A DNA stretch of 13,592 bases from Bacteroidota bacterium. GTDB taxonomy: Bacteria > Bacteroidota > Bacteroidia > Cytophagales > Cyclobacteriaceae. Shown here piece by piece: positions 1 through 6,841 of this stretch (positions are counted from its first letter, which is position 1; every line of letters begins with the position of its first letter). A program made the position numbers and the translations under genes. Location of the stretch: positions 1 to 13,592 of the forward strand of contig QGUY01000091.1 in NCBI GenBank assembly GCA_003242315.1. Reading direction: 5' to 3'. The notes below the pieces were generated by a model that saw nothing but the letters and a program-made list of their open reading frames with translations, was not told the origin of the DNA and searched no databases.

Positions 1-2176
1 CTTCAAACTCAAACGAAGCAAACAGGTCATCACAGCCGATGACGTCAGCTCACTCATCGCCACCATGGGTAGTGTGAGCGACTTCCGCGCGGCCGAGGCG
101 GAAAGCACCGCGGAAGAATCTGCCGGATCGTCGACACAGGACGAAACTTCTTCCGGTAGCTCCGACACACGGTACCAGGAGCCTAAGCGACTCGTACGCG
201 ACGAAAAACGAAAGATCCTCGGAGGCGTTTGCGCCGGTCTTGCCTATTATGCGAACGTCGATCCTGTCTGGGTCCGGCTCCTGTTCGCCCTGCTAACCGC
301 CTTCTACGGTATCACCTTCATCATCTACATCATCCTCTGGATCGCGATGCCGGGAACCTTCGACATCGAGGAGCCCAAAGACAACAAGAAGATGTTCCGC
401 GATCCGGAAACCAAAGCGTTGGGTGGTGTCTCCGGTGGTGTGGCCGCGTACTTCGGACTCGACATTACTGTTGTACGCATCCTGTTCATCGTGTTCACAT
501 TCGTGGGCGGCTTAGGCTTGCTGGTCTACATTGTACTTTGGGTAATCCTTCCTGAGGCACATACGATCACCGATAGAATGCAAATGCAGGGGGAGCCTGT
601 TACCCTTTCTAATATTGAATCCAATATTAAGAAAGGGTTGAACATCCAGGAGGGTGAAGAAAGCGTGCTCACGAAGATACTCTTGTTCCCGTTCCGCCTG
701 GTCGCTTTCATCCTTAACGGCATTGCCCGAATACTCGGGCCACTCGCCGAAGTGATCCGCGTCGCCATTGGAGTGATCGCAGTGATTACCGGATTCGGCC
801 TTATTCTTTCCGTGATCATCACGACGGGCGTACTGCTGGGCGCGATCAACTTCCCGGAGTACACGGCGCTGATGAACGATCCAATGTTTGACTTTCCGAT
901 GGACGCGCTGCGTGAAATCGTACCGCTTTGGCTTGGACTTTCTGCTTGTCTCGTAGCAATCATTCCGGGCATCCTGATCACACTGCTCGGTATTTCCATT
1001 GTTGCGCGAAGAAACGTCATAACGCCTGGAGTAGGTTGGTCACTCTTTGTGATCTTCTTTGCGGGCGTGGGACTTCTCGCCTACGGCGGATCAAGGATCG
1101 CACTCAAGTTCCGCGAGTCGGGTACCTACCGGACAGAACGCACCTTTGTGTTGGACAACCGTACGCCGGTGCTTAAGCTATCCGACGTTCCCGAAGACCA
1201 CGACCGCAAGGCCGACATTACGCTGCGTGGGTACGATGGGAAGGATGTGCTCGTGGAAGAATTCTACCGGGCCAGGGGTAGCTCAAGGACGCAAGCTATC
1301 GAAAATGCCCGCATGGTAAACTACACCATCACGCAACAGGACTCTATACTCCTGTTTGATCCCGCGATCCGCTTCAATAACAACGCGCTCTTCCGCAACC
1401 AGGAAGTTGACATTATGCTGAACATCCCGTACGATTATCCATTTGTCATGGATGAAGAGTTCGCTATGTTCATTGAAAACTACGTGCCCTGGGAAAACGC
1501 CCGCAATCATACCTGGGTGTTGACGCGCGACGGTCTGCAGTGCCGCGACTGCGAAGACACCGAAGCCAGCGGTGCGAGGGACTTCTCTGAATTTGACGCG
1601 ATCGAGCTCAGCGGCGCGTTCGATGCGACGATTCGTCACGGTGACGCACACACCGTAGAGTTAACCGGCCCTGAAGATGAACGTGAGAAGTACGATGTGT
1701 ATCAATCCGGCCGAACGCTGGTTATCGACTATGAAGGCCGACGCAAGTTCGACTTCAAGCTGAAGGACATTGACGCTGAGCCGGTTCGGATCACTGTCAC
1801 GGTTACCAAACTTCAAAGCGTCGAAGCTGTTGGCTACGGCCGCCTTCGCCTTGAAGACCTGAACACGGATGATCTGTACATCGACCTGAAGGGACCGATT
1901 CGCGCGCGCGGCGTCCTCACATCAAGAAACATCACGATTAACATGACGGGGAGTGCCGAAGCCGACTTTAGCGGAACGGCAGAATCACTGAATGCTGACA
2001 TCAAGTTTGCCTCACGCCTTGACGCCGACAACCTTGAAGTAACCAATGCCGAGATAGAAGCCAGCGGAGCCTCCACCGCGGAAGTAAATGTTACCGGCAA
2101 TCTTCAGATTGAAGAACGCCTCGGAAGCAATGTTGAGTATAGAGGGAATCCAAGGGTGGTGGTGGTTGACAGGTAA
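1..2176 (+). CDS. Tandem PspC-domain membrane protein with C-terminal GIN/DUF2807 domain (5' partial)
   Basis: The reading frame is open to the window edge: codons from base 2 read FKLKRSKQVITADDV before the ATG at 65. That fits the N-terminal segment I recall in Bacteroidota PspC proteins (ending in VI-T-xDV-xxLIATMG), so the ATG at 65 is internal and the true start is upstream. Counting from that ATG: PspC domain 1 at about 41-98, with KILGGVCAGLAYY and a membrane helix; PspC domain 2 at about 108-165, with KALGGVSGGVAAYFG and a helix; further hydrophobic segments at about 205-262, 287-313 and 320-343; then a large extracytoplasmic part (345-703). Its last 200 residues have the repetitive beta pattern of GIN/DUF2807 'head' domains (FDAIELSGAFDATIRHG). 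A CxxC pair lies at 493-496. PspC proteins are linked to envelope stress, and Bacteroidota versions often follow a PadR regulator, which would lie outside the window. The specific function is unknown. Confidence 0.93.
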   Translation, partial: FKLKRSKQVITADDVSSLIATMGSVSDFRAAEAESTAEESAGSSTQDETSSGSSDTRYQEPKRLVRDEKRKILGGVCAGLAYYANVDPVWVRLLFALLTAFYGITFIIYIILWIAMPGTFDIEEPKDNKKMFRDPETKALGGVSGGVAAYFGLDITVVRILFIVFTFVGGLGLLVYIVLWVILPEAHTITDRMQMQGEPVTLSNIESNIKKGLNIQEGEESVLTKILLFPFRLVAFILNGIARILGPLAEVIRVAIGVIAVITGFGLILSVIITTGVLLGAINFPEYTALMNDPMFDFPMDALREIVPLWLGLSACLVAIIPGILITLLGISIVARRNVITPGVGWSLFVIFFAGVGLLAYGGSRIALKFRESGTYRTERTFVLDNRTPVLKLSDVPEDHDRKADITLRGYDGKDVLVEEFYRARGSSRTQAIENARMVNYTITQQDSILLFDPAIRFNNNALFRNQEVDIMLNIPYDYPFVMDEEFAMFIENYVPWENARNHTWVLTRDGLQCRDCEDTEASGARDFSEFDAIELSGAFDATIRHGDAHTVELTGPEDEREKYDVYQSGRTLVIDYEGRRKFDFKLKDIDAEPVRITVTVTKLQSVEAVGYGRLRLEDLNTDDLYIDLKGPIRARGVLTSRNITINMTGSAEADFSGTAESLNADIKFASRLDADNLEVTNAEIEASGASTAEVNVTGNLQIEERLGSNVEYRGNPRVVVVDR

Positions 2177-2231
2177 TGGGTGATTAACCCACTATTTCCT
2201 AATTTGCCATTTCCTATTAAATTTAGTAACA

Positions 2232-2669
2232 ATGAATGCGGGCTTGTTCTTTGTTCTCGCAACACTGATCGCCTATCCCTTTGAAGGAGTGTGCCAGCGC
2301 CAGGGAATCCGGGGGCAGGTGTTCTGGCTGAGCGGCAACCAGATGCCCGGCCCGGGACGTGCTGTAACACCGGGACTAGGCATCAAGCGGGAGATTCACA
2401 TCTATGAAGTTGCCACCCGGAACCAAGCCGATCAACAAGAGGTATTCTTCAGCAACATCAAGACACGTCACGTCGCCACCGTCGTGAGCGACGCCGACGG
2501 CAGATTCAAGGTAAAACTCCCCCCAGGCAGGTATTCCCTGTTTGTCAAGGAACCCCAGGGACTTTTTGCCAATCTTTTCAGCACCTCGGACGAAATCAAC
2601 CCCATCGTCGTGGAACCCAGGAAATTTACCTGGGTTTCGATAACCGTGGACTATGAGGCGGCGTATTAG
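2232..2669 (+). CDS. Small exported carboxypeptidase-regulatory-like (beta-sandwich) protein
   Basis: This 145-residue protein begins with a short hydrophobic stretch (residues 3-16) that looks like a signal peptide ending near GVCQ. The cysteine at 21 lacks a proper lipobox, so I do not call it a lipoprotein. The body ends in a pattern typical of carboxypeptidase-regulatory-like or DUF4480-type domains: VVSDADGRFKVKLPPGRYSL (about 85-104) followed by a hydrophobic strand, VSITVDYEAAY. Such domains are small transthyretin-like folds common in Bacteroidota exported proteins; alone they have no known catalytic role. The gene starts 55 bases after the PspC gene on the same strand and could be co-transcribed with it. 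No strong Shine-Dalgarno sequence precedes the ATG. I am fairly sure it is real because it has a coherent exported-domain pattern; the function is not known. Confidence 0.75.
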   Translation: MNAGLFFVLATLIAYPFEGVCQRQGIRGQVFWLSGNQMPGPGRAVTPGLGIKREIHIYEVATRNQADQQEVFFSNIKTRHVATVVSDADGRFKVKLPPGRYSLFVKEPQGLFANLFSTSDEINPIVVEPRKFTWVSITVDYEAAY

Positions 2670-2680
2670 CCGCTGAAGCA

Positions 2681-2703
2681 GAATTTTTGTGGCAAAAAAA
2701 TTC
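2681..2703. terminator. AT-rich inverted repeat between two + genes
   Basis: GAATTTTT (2681-2688) is perfectly repeated in inverse as AAAAATTC (2696-2703) around a 7-base loop. It sits 11 bases after the stop of the exported protein and 60 bases before the sigma factor start. The stem is AT-rich and has no following T-run, so it could be a weak terminator or a regulatory palindrome for the sigma operon. Confidence 0.35.
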
Positions 2704-2762
2704 GTTCCAGAGCAAGCAACCTCCGGCCCCGTCCAGGCATCTTGGAGGTGAAGGAACTCTAA

Positions 2763-3335
2763 ATGGGATTACATATCTACCGCGCAGAGGAAGAACAACT
2801 GATCGAAGGCTGCCGCAGGCGCAATAGCAGTGCCCAGCGAAGGCTTTACGATCTGTATTCCTCCCGGATGTACGCCCTTTGCCAGCGCTATATGCGCAAT
2901 TCGGCCGATTCGGAGGACGTCCTGGTCAGCGCGTTTATGAAGGTATTCGACCGGATCGATCAATTTAAGGGAGAAGGAAGTTTTGAGGGCTGGATCCGCC
3001 GGATCGTCGTAAACGAAGCGCTCACCGCCCTCCGACGCAACCGAAACATGGCGTTGGAAACTGACGTTGAGGCGGCGGACTGGGATTCGCAAGCCCTCCA
3101 GACGGTCGACCACCTCCATGCACAGGATCTGGCCGACATGATCGCGGAACTTCCCCCCGGATACCGTGTCGTCTTCAACATGTACGCCATCGACGGCTAT
3201 TCGCACAAGGAGATTGCCGAGCAATTGGGCATCACGGAAAACACAAGTAAATCCCAACTGAGCCGCGCGCGGGCATACCTGCGCAAACTGCTTGAAAGCT
3301 ACGAGGTCCCTAACGTAAAAAACGGTGGACAATGA
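2763..3335 (+). CDS. ECF (sigma-70 family) RNA polymerase sigma factor
   Basis: A 190-residue extracytoplasmic-function sigma factor. Region 2 spans about 25-93: LYDLYSSRMYALCQRY, then SEDVLVSAFMKVF (the -10 and core-binding helices) and GSFEGWIRRIVVNEAL. Region 4 spans about 120-178, with the helix-turn-helix GYSHKEIAEQLGITENTSKS followed by SRARAYLRKLL. Length and domain order are normal for the family. The start is well supported: GGAGGTG at 2744-2750 and AAGGA at 2751-2755 precede the ATG, an unusually clear ribosome binding region for this window. The stop codon overlaps the next gene's ATG (ATGA), so translation is probably coupled to the anti-sigma-like gene, which would hold it inactive at the inner membrane. 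Target promoters are unknown. Sigma factors of this kind often activate their own operon, but I see no promoter I can assign. Confidence 0.96.
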   Translation: MGLHIYRAEEEQLIEGCRRRNSSAQRRLYDLYSSRMYALCQRYMRNSADSEDVLVSAFMKVFDRIDQFKGEGSFEGWIRRIVVNEALTALRRNRNMALETDVEAADWDSQALQTVDHLHAQDLADMIAELPPGYRVVFNMYAIDGYSHKEIAEQLGITENTSKSQLSRARAYLRKLLESYEVPNVKNGGQ

Positions 3336-4069
3336 AAAACATACCTGACGAACTGTTCCGCAGGAAGCTGGAACACCTCCAGACACCACCGCCGGCACGG
3401 GCGTGGGAAAAGATAGAAAGAGGCATGCGCCGGAAACGCATAACGCCCTGGCTTGCTGTTGCCGCATCCCTCCTGCTGGCGATCTCCGCATCCGCATTGA
3501 TCATCACGCAGCAGATGAATTCAGACCGCCGTGATGTCGCGGCCCGCAATCGCCCGAATACGCAAACAACGCCCGACACGTCCAGCAACAAAGAAGTGCT
3601 TCCGCAACCGGAACAAAACACCAAGACCCCCGCTGTCAACAGAGCAACACCTCAAGTGAATCCTGTACCGGAAGCACCCGCAACATCAGAAAGCATTCCC
3701 GATGAAACGGTAGCTGCCAACAACACACCGCCGGTAAACGACACGATGCCGGATGTCGACAATGAAACGAAGATTGATGCAAGCGAAGCGATAGAGGATT
3801 CTATTCCGACAATGATCGCCGAGGCATCCGATGACGATCGTACTTCGGTGAAGATCGTCCTCGAAGCCGATGCTGTACAAGCACGGTATCTGAAAAAAAA
3901 ATCAAGGGGCGACGCAACGGATGAAGTAGCAAAGGCATCTGGTTTACGAAAGCTGCTGGACAAAGCGGAACAAATCCACAACGAGGATCCCATCGGCGAC
4001 CTCCGGCAGATGAAAAACGAAATCTTCGCGCTGAACTTCTCCGGGAAGAAGCGCGATCAAAACAAATGA
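3332..4069 (+). CDS. Anti-sigma-factor-like single-pass membrane protein
   Basis: A 245-residue protein with one hydrophobic helix at about 39-60 (WLAVAASLLLAISASALII). The short basic N-terminus (1-38, including LFRRKLEHLQTPPPARAWEKIE) would face the cytoplasm and is the likely sigma-binding part. The 'F-x-x-K-L-x-x-x-x-x-P-P-x-x-x-W-x-x-I' pattern is what I know from Bacteroidota proteins encoded beside ECF sigma genes. Residues 65-170 are a low-complexity periplasmic linker rich in Pro, Thr, Asn and acidic residues. The C-terminus (about 203-237) looks like an amphipathic helix with IGDLRQMKNEIFALNF. It overlaps the sigma gene upstream and the barrel gene downstream by 4 bases each, implying coupled translation. 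No zinc-binding anti-sigma motif (HxxxCxxC) and no FecR domain are present. Anti-sigma activity is inferred from context and topology. Confidence 0.8.
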   Translation: MKNIPDELFRRKLEHLQTPPPARAWEKIERGMRRKRITPWLAVAASLLLAISASALIITQQMNSDRRDVAARNRPNTQTTPDTSSNKEVLPQPEQNTKTPAVNRATPQVNPVPEAPATSESIPDETVAANNTPPVNDTMPDVDNETKIDASEAIEDSIPTMIAEASDDDRTSVKIVLEADAVQARYLKKKSRGDATDEVAKASGLRKLLDKAEQIHNEDPIGDLRQMKNEIFALNFSGKKRDQNK

Positions 4070-5037
4070 AAAATATTATGAAGAGAATGATTGCAGGTGC
4101 CGTTGCGTTGAGCCTCGCAACGGTTACCCTGAAGGCCCAGAATGCGCCCGACACCATTGTTATCAATCTGACGGAATCATCGAAGGTAGTGCTGACCGTG
4201 GGTGACAGCACCGATCTGCAGGTGCTCCGCGACTATGATTTTCAACAACTCTTTGACGACGTGCTCGACAGTCTGGAAGGAAAATCCATCGGCTTGCTTT
4301 CTCACGATTCTACCGACGAAAAAACCGAAACGTATTCGTGGGAAAGCGAAGAGGATGACGAAGAAGACTATGACTGGGACAACAGTTACCATGAACGGCG
4401 CTGGCGCACGACCCACTCGTTCAACTTCGACCTTGGAACGAGCAATTACCTTAGTGATGGAAAGTTTCCCGACAGCGAGAACGCACCATACGCCGTACGT
4501 CCCTGGGGATCATGGTATGTTGGAATAAACTCCATCCAACGTACGCGCATCGGAAAGAACTTCTTTGTCGAGTGGGGATTTGGCGTCAGCTGGTACAACT
4601 TCAAGTTCCAGGAAGACAACATCACGCTGGTCAAGGACGATAACGGTGTGACTTTTACGCCGGACATGCGGGATGCAGACTTCAGAAAAAGCAAGCTGAC
4701 TGTAAGCTATATCAACGCATCACTGGTTCCTGTTCTCGACTTCAGCAACCGGAGCAACAAGGGAAGATGGGATGCGACCCGGGCGTTCAGAATCGGCGCC
4801 GGACCTTATGTCGGATACAAGATCGATAGCTACTCGAAGATCAAATACGAGCTGAACGGCTCCATGGAAAAAGACCGCAATCACGACGGCTTCTACATGG
4901 AAAACATCCGGTACGGCATGCGCCTGCAGCTGGGCTATCGGTCCTTCGATCTCTTCTTCAATTACGACATGAACGAACTGTTTACAGAAGGAAAAGGACC
5001 ATCCCTCAACGCGTTCAGCTTCGGCGTCGTGTTCTAA
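4066..5037 (+). CDS. Outer-membrane beta-barrel protein of the sigma operon
   Basis: A 323-residue protein with a signal peptide (residues 1-25, ending LKAQ). A periplasmic segment (26-90) is followed by a strongly acidic stretch (ESEEDDEEDYDWD, about 93-105). From about 115 to the end there are alternating hydrophobic and aromatic strands (HSFNFDLGTSNYL, FFVEWGFGVSWYNFKF, AFRIGAGPYVGYKI, RYGMRLQLGYRSFDLFFNYD) ending in the C-terminal Phe typical of barrels inserted by BamA. The strands suggest a small 8- to 10-stranded barrel, not a TonB-dependent receptor, and there is no plug domain. The ATGA overlap with the anti-sigma-like gene places it in the same operon. It may sense an envelope state or be the product that the sigma factor controls; the sequence does not decide. 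A second in-frame ATG lies at 4078, but the first gives the ATGA overlap. Confidence 0.85.
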   Translation: MKNIMKRMIAGAVALSLATVTLKAQNAPDTIVINLTESSKVVLTVGDSTDLQVLRDYDFQQLFDDVLDSLEGKSIGLLSHDSTDEKTETYSWESEEDDEEDYDWDNSYHERRWRTTHSFNFDLGTSNYLSDGKFPDSENAPYAVRPWGSWYVGINSIQRTRIGKNFFVEWGFGVSWYNFKFQEDNITLVKDDNGVTFTPDMRDADFRKSKLTVSYINASLVPVLDFSNRSNKGRWDATRAFRIGAGPYVGYKIDSYSKIKYELNGSMEKDRNHDGFYMENIRYGMRLQLGYRSFDLFFNYDMNELFTEGKGPSLNAFSFGVVF

Positions 5038-5047
5038 CCCGCCCCTG

Positions 5048-5093
5048 TGCCCTATGTGATTCAAAAAGATACTTGATTGAACCACATAGGGCA
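5048..5093. terminator. Long hairpin at the end of the sigma operon
   Basis: An 11-base arm TGCCCTATGTG (5048-5058) pairs perfectly with CACATAGGGCA (5083-5093). After one A-C mismatch, TTCAA (5060-5064) pairs with TTGAA (5077-5081), around a 12-base loop. It lies 10 bases after the barrel gene stop, and a GTTTTT run follows at 5099-5104, so it probably ends transcription of the operon. The T-run is 5 to 6 bases away from the stem, so termination is likely but not ideal. The arm sequence recurs downstream (see the CACATA repeat). Confidence 0.6.
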
Positions 5094-5120
5094 TATAGGT
5101 TTTTCACATAAGGGCACATA
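5083..5120. repeat. CACATAGGGC direct repeat cluster
   Basis: CACATAGGGC (5083-5092) is repeated as CACATAAGGGC (5105-5115) and again as CACATAG from 5115. The same word is inverted at 5049-5058. I recall similar CACATAGG-type words in intergenic regions of many bacteria, suggesting a dispersed repeat family and not a local regulatory site. Confidence 0.5.
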
Positions 5121-5155
5121 GATATTCTTTTGACCATTTCTATTACATCTCTATA

Positions 5156-5178
5156 ATAAGTGTAATTTTTACACTTAT
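5156..5178. terminator. Perfect palindrome between convergent genes
   Basis: ATAAGTGTAA (5156-5165) and TTACACTTAT (5169-5178) form a perfect 10-base stem with a 3-base TTT loop. It lies between the convergent ends of the barrel gene (+) and the membrane protein gene (-), 26 bases from the latter's stop. A bidirectional terminator is plausible, though T-runs after the stem are poor; a protein-binding palindrome is the alternative. Confidence 0.45.
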
Positions 5179-5183
5179 ACACT

Positions 5184-5208
5184 TTTCACGCTCACTCTCA
5201 CACTCACC
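5184..5208. repeat. Short CTCAC/TCAC simple repeat
   Basis: Between 5184 and 5208 the words TCAC and CTCAC recur five times (TCACGCTCACTCTCACACTC, then ACC). The run reaches into the last codons of the - strand membrane protein gene. It looks like slippage-type simple sequence; no function is evident. Confidence 0.4.
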
Positions 5209-5686
5209 CTGCCCTCTTCATTACCCATTCCCGCTCTTCCTTCCCCAGCTTCAGGTGCCGGCAGACGCGTGAGGCGGAAGGCCACCAGGCAGAGAGCATG
5301 ATCATCACCAAAACAAATAGCCCCACGTGAATGGGGTCGCTGGTAAGGTACAGTCCCGCGACGCCGGCCAGGCCACCCAGCGATGCCACGGCGAATCGGT
5401 TGATGACGGCGCTCGCGTATCCGCTTAGCCGATCAGTGAGAAGTTCAAGCTGGCGAATCTCCTTGAGACGTCGCAGGAACGTGGCGACAGACCACGCGAC
5501 AAGAGTCACGAGCGCGAAGGCAAGTAGATACGTCCGAACGTCGGCGGGCGCAGGCACCGACATGGGGTTATTTGCGTATCCCGCCTCGAGGTAGATGTAA
5601 CCAAAGGAAAGCACCGGCACCAGGATGATGGCCGAGAGAATGTTATGCAGTTTTCGGAAGTACTCTTTGGCGTCAGCAAACTTCAT
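5204..5686 (-). CDS. Four-helix integral membrane protein of unknown function
   Basis: A 160-residue protein I do not recognise. Hydrophobic helices are at about 14-34 (ILSAIILVPVLSFGYIYL), 50-71 (YLLAFALVTLVAWSVATFL), 94-114 and 119-136 (VGLFVLVMIMLSAWW). Between helices 2 and 3 is a charged cytoplasmic-type loop (RRLKEIRQLELLTDRLSGY), and the C-terminus is basic (about 140-160, LKLGKEEREWVMKRAG). No catalytic motif is visible. The ATG at 5686 is preceded by a candidate promoter box (5727-5734) but no strong Shine-Dalgarno sequence. It is divergent from the TetR gene, with 94 bases between the starts, so the regulator may control it; that is an inference from position only. Confidence 0.85.
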   Translation of the reverse strand: MKFADAKEYFRKLHNILSAIILVPVLSFGYIYLEAGYANNPMSVPAPADVRTYLLAFALVTLVAWSVATFLRRLKEIRQLELLTDRLSGYASAVINRFAVASLGGLAGVAGLYLTSDPIHVGLFVLVMIMLSAWWPSASRVCRHLKLGKEEREWVMKRAG

Positions 5687-5726
5687 TTCGCAGGAATTTG
5701 TTACCTTTCTGATTGATCGAATGGAC

Positions 5727-5734
5727 CAAACATA
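5727..5734 (-). promoter_or_regulatory. Candidate Bacteroidota -7 promoter box
   Basis: On the - strand this reads TATGTTTG, an exact match to the Bacteroidota sigma-A -7 consensus TAnnTTTG. It is 41 bases before the membrane protein ATG. No convincing TTTG -33 element is seen at the expected distance, so the call rests on the -7 box alone. It lies in the intergenic region shared with the TetR gene. Confidence 0.4.
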
Positions 5735-5780
5735 CTGAGGCTATACGAGATTTTTCCATATTTTTGAAGATTACCATACT

Positions 5781-6371
5781 ATGTCCGAGGCCATGACGAA
5801 CCTGTCCAGAAAGGAGCAGGTAATCCGAAAAGCAGCAGAATTATTCAGACAAAAGGGGTATGCGGCATCGTCGATGCGCGACCTGGCACAGATGCTGGGT
5901 ATCGAAGCGGCGAGTTTGTATTCGCACATCAAATCGAAAGAAGAAATCCTGCGCACACTCTGCTTCGACATGGCTGCTGAGTTTCGTGCGTCGCTCGACG
6001 AAGTAGAGCAGCAGGATGTAACTGCGAGTGAGAAACTCCGCCGGGGCATCATTGGTCATATCCAGGTGATGGCGCGTGACCTCACGGCATCGGCAGTGTT
6101 TATGAATGAGCACCGCCACCTGAGCCAACCTTATCTGCGCGACTTTCTCCTGCTTCGCATCAACTACATCAACCGCTTTAAGAGGATCATTGAAGCAGGA
6201 ATGAAGTCAGGTGAATTCAAGGATACCATCGACAAGAAGCTCGCGGTGATGACGCTGTTTTCTTCGCTGAACTGGATGCCGATGTGGTATGATCCCGTCG
6301 GTACCATAGAACCGATCGAGCTGGGTCGCCAACTGGCCGATATGCTCGTGAACGGCTTAAAGAAGAACTAG
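5781..6371 (+). CDS. TetR/AcrR family transcriptional regulator
   Basis: A 196-residue repressor of normal family length. The N-terminal DNA-binding domain (about 10-58) is clear: KEQVIRKAAELFRQKGYAAS, then SMRDLAQMLGIEAASLYSHI and KSKEEIL, i.e. the TetR helix-turn-helix with its Tyr-containing recognition helix. The rest (about 65-190) is the helical ligand and dimer domain, with the hydrophobic segment LAVMTLFSSLNWMPMWY near the end, which recalls the KstR-like C-terminal family. The ligand cannot be named. A second ATG at 5793 (residue 5) is a possible start, and neither has a strong Shine-Dalgarno sequence. TetR proteins commonly repress themselves and a divergent neighbour, here the four-helix membrane protein; no palindromic operator is obvious at 5687-5780. 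Confidence 0.95.
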   Translation: MSEAMTNLSRKEQVIRKAAELFRQKGYAASSMRDLAQMLGIEAASLYSHIKSKEEILRTLCFDMAAEFRASLDEVEQQDVTASEKLRRGIIGHIQVMARDLTASAVFMNEHRHLSQPYLRDFLLLRINYINRFKRIIEAGMKSGEFKDTIDKKLAVMTLFSSLNWMPMWYDPVGTIEPIELGRQLADMLVNGLKKN

Positions 6372-6380
6372 GATTGTGAA

Positions 6381-6400
6381 GCCGCCTCAGTTCAGGTGGC
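6381..6400. terminator. GC-rich hairpin between convergent genes
   Basis: GCCGCCT (6381-6387) pairs with AGGTGGC (6394-6400), with one G-T wobble and a 6-base loop. It covers the stop codon of the small - gene and lies 9 bases after the TetR stop. No T-run follows on either strand, so termination would be weak or Rho-assisted. Confidence 0.3.
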
Positions 6401-6626
6401 GGAACGGGCCGATAATCAATTGGATTTCGCGCCATACCGATCGCAGGGCGTCGGTTGGCGAATCAAAGCAACTCTGGAGGTAGGCGAGCGTGCTGCTGTC
6501 GGCCGGCAATTCATTATGCAGCCACTTCCAGATATCATCCGCCAGGATCAGCAACTCGTTGCTGTGAAAATGCGGATAGTACCGGTGAAGGATATCCAGC
6601 GCCCACAAAAAATGTAAATACTTCAT
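6387..6626 (-). CDS. Small hypothetical protein (79 aa)
   Basis: This is a 79-residue helical protein (MKYLHFLWALDILHRYYPHF at the start) rich in Trp, His, Leu and Tyr, without a signal peptide or known motif. The alternative frame on the + strand (6396-6617) gives a less protein-like product, so I prefer this one. GGGGGTG at 6631-6637 on the + numbering (read on the - strand) precedes the ATG by a few bases and could serve as a ribosome binding site. It converges on the TetR gene with only 15 bases between stops. I do not recognise the family; it could be a cytoplasmic lineage-specific protein. Its small size makes the call moderate. Confidence 0.6.
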   Translation of the reverse strand: MKYLHFLWALDILHRYYPHFHSNELLILADDIWKWLHNELPADSSTLAYLQSCFDSPTDALRSVWREIQLIIGPFRHLN

Positions 6627-6827
6627 AACACACCCCCGGGGTTAATAATGAACGTCAGCCCGGGCAAGTTGGTTTTAAAATCTGTCGAAATCTGACCGTT
6701 CGAAGAATCATGATGAAATTTTTACCCATTCCGGCAGAAAAATCCATCAAAAAACGATTCGATCCCACATCCGTAACAAAACGTACCAAGCTTTTCCCAA
6801 CCCGCCGCCTTCAACATCCGTATTTGC

Positions 6828-6833
6828 AGGAAA
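6828..6833 (+). promoter_or_regulatory. Ribosome binding site deciding the lipoprotein start
   Basis: AGGAAA ends 8 bases before the ATG at 6842. Together with the lipoprotein signal that begins at that ATG, it argues against the upstream in-frame ATGs at 6710 and 6713. Confidence 0.55.
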
Positions 6834-6841
6834 TTTCGAAC

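Noticed and set aside
65..67. ATG at 65 as the true start of the PspC gene
   Set aside because: The frame is open and protein-like upstream to the window edge, so this Met is internal.
2769..3497. 242-residue - strand frame opposite the sigma factor
   Set aside because: It is a shadow frame of a clear ECF sigma gene and shows no recognisable domain.
6396..6617. 73-residue + strand frame opposite the 79-residue gene
   Set aside because: Less protein-like composition, and the opposite strand has the better candidate ribosome binding site.
6710..6841. Upstream in-frame extension of the lipoprotein gene
   Set aside because: It would bury the lipoprotein signal; the ATG at 6842 has a ribosome binding site and begins the signal peptide.
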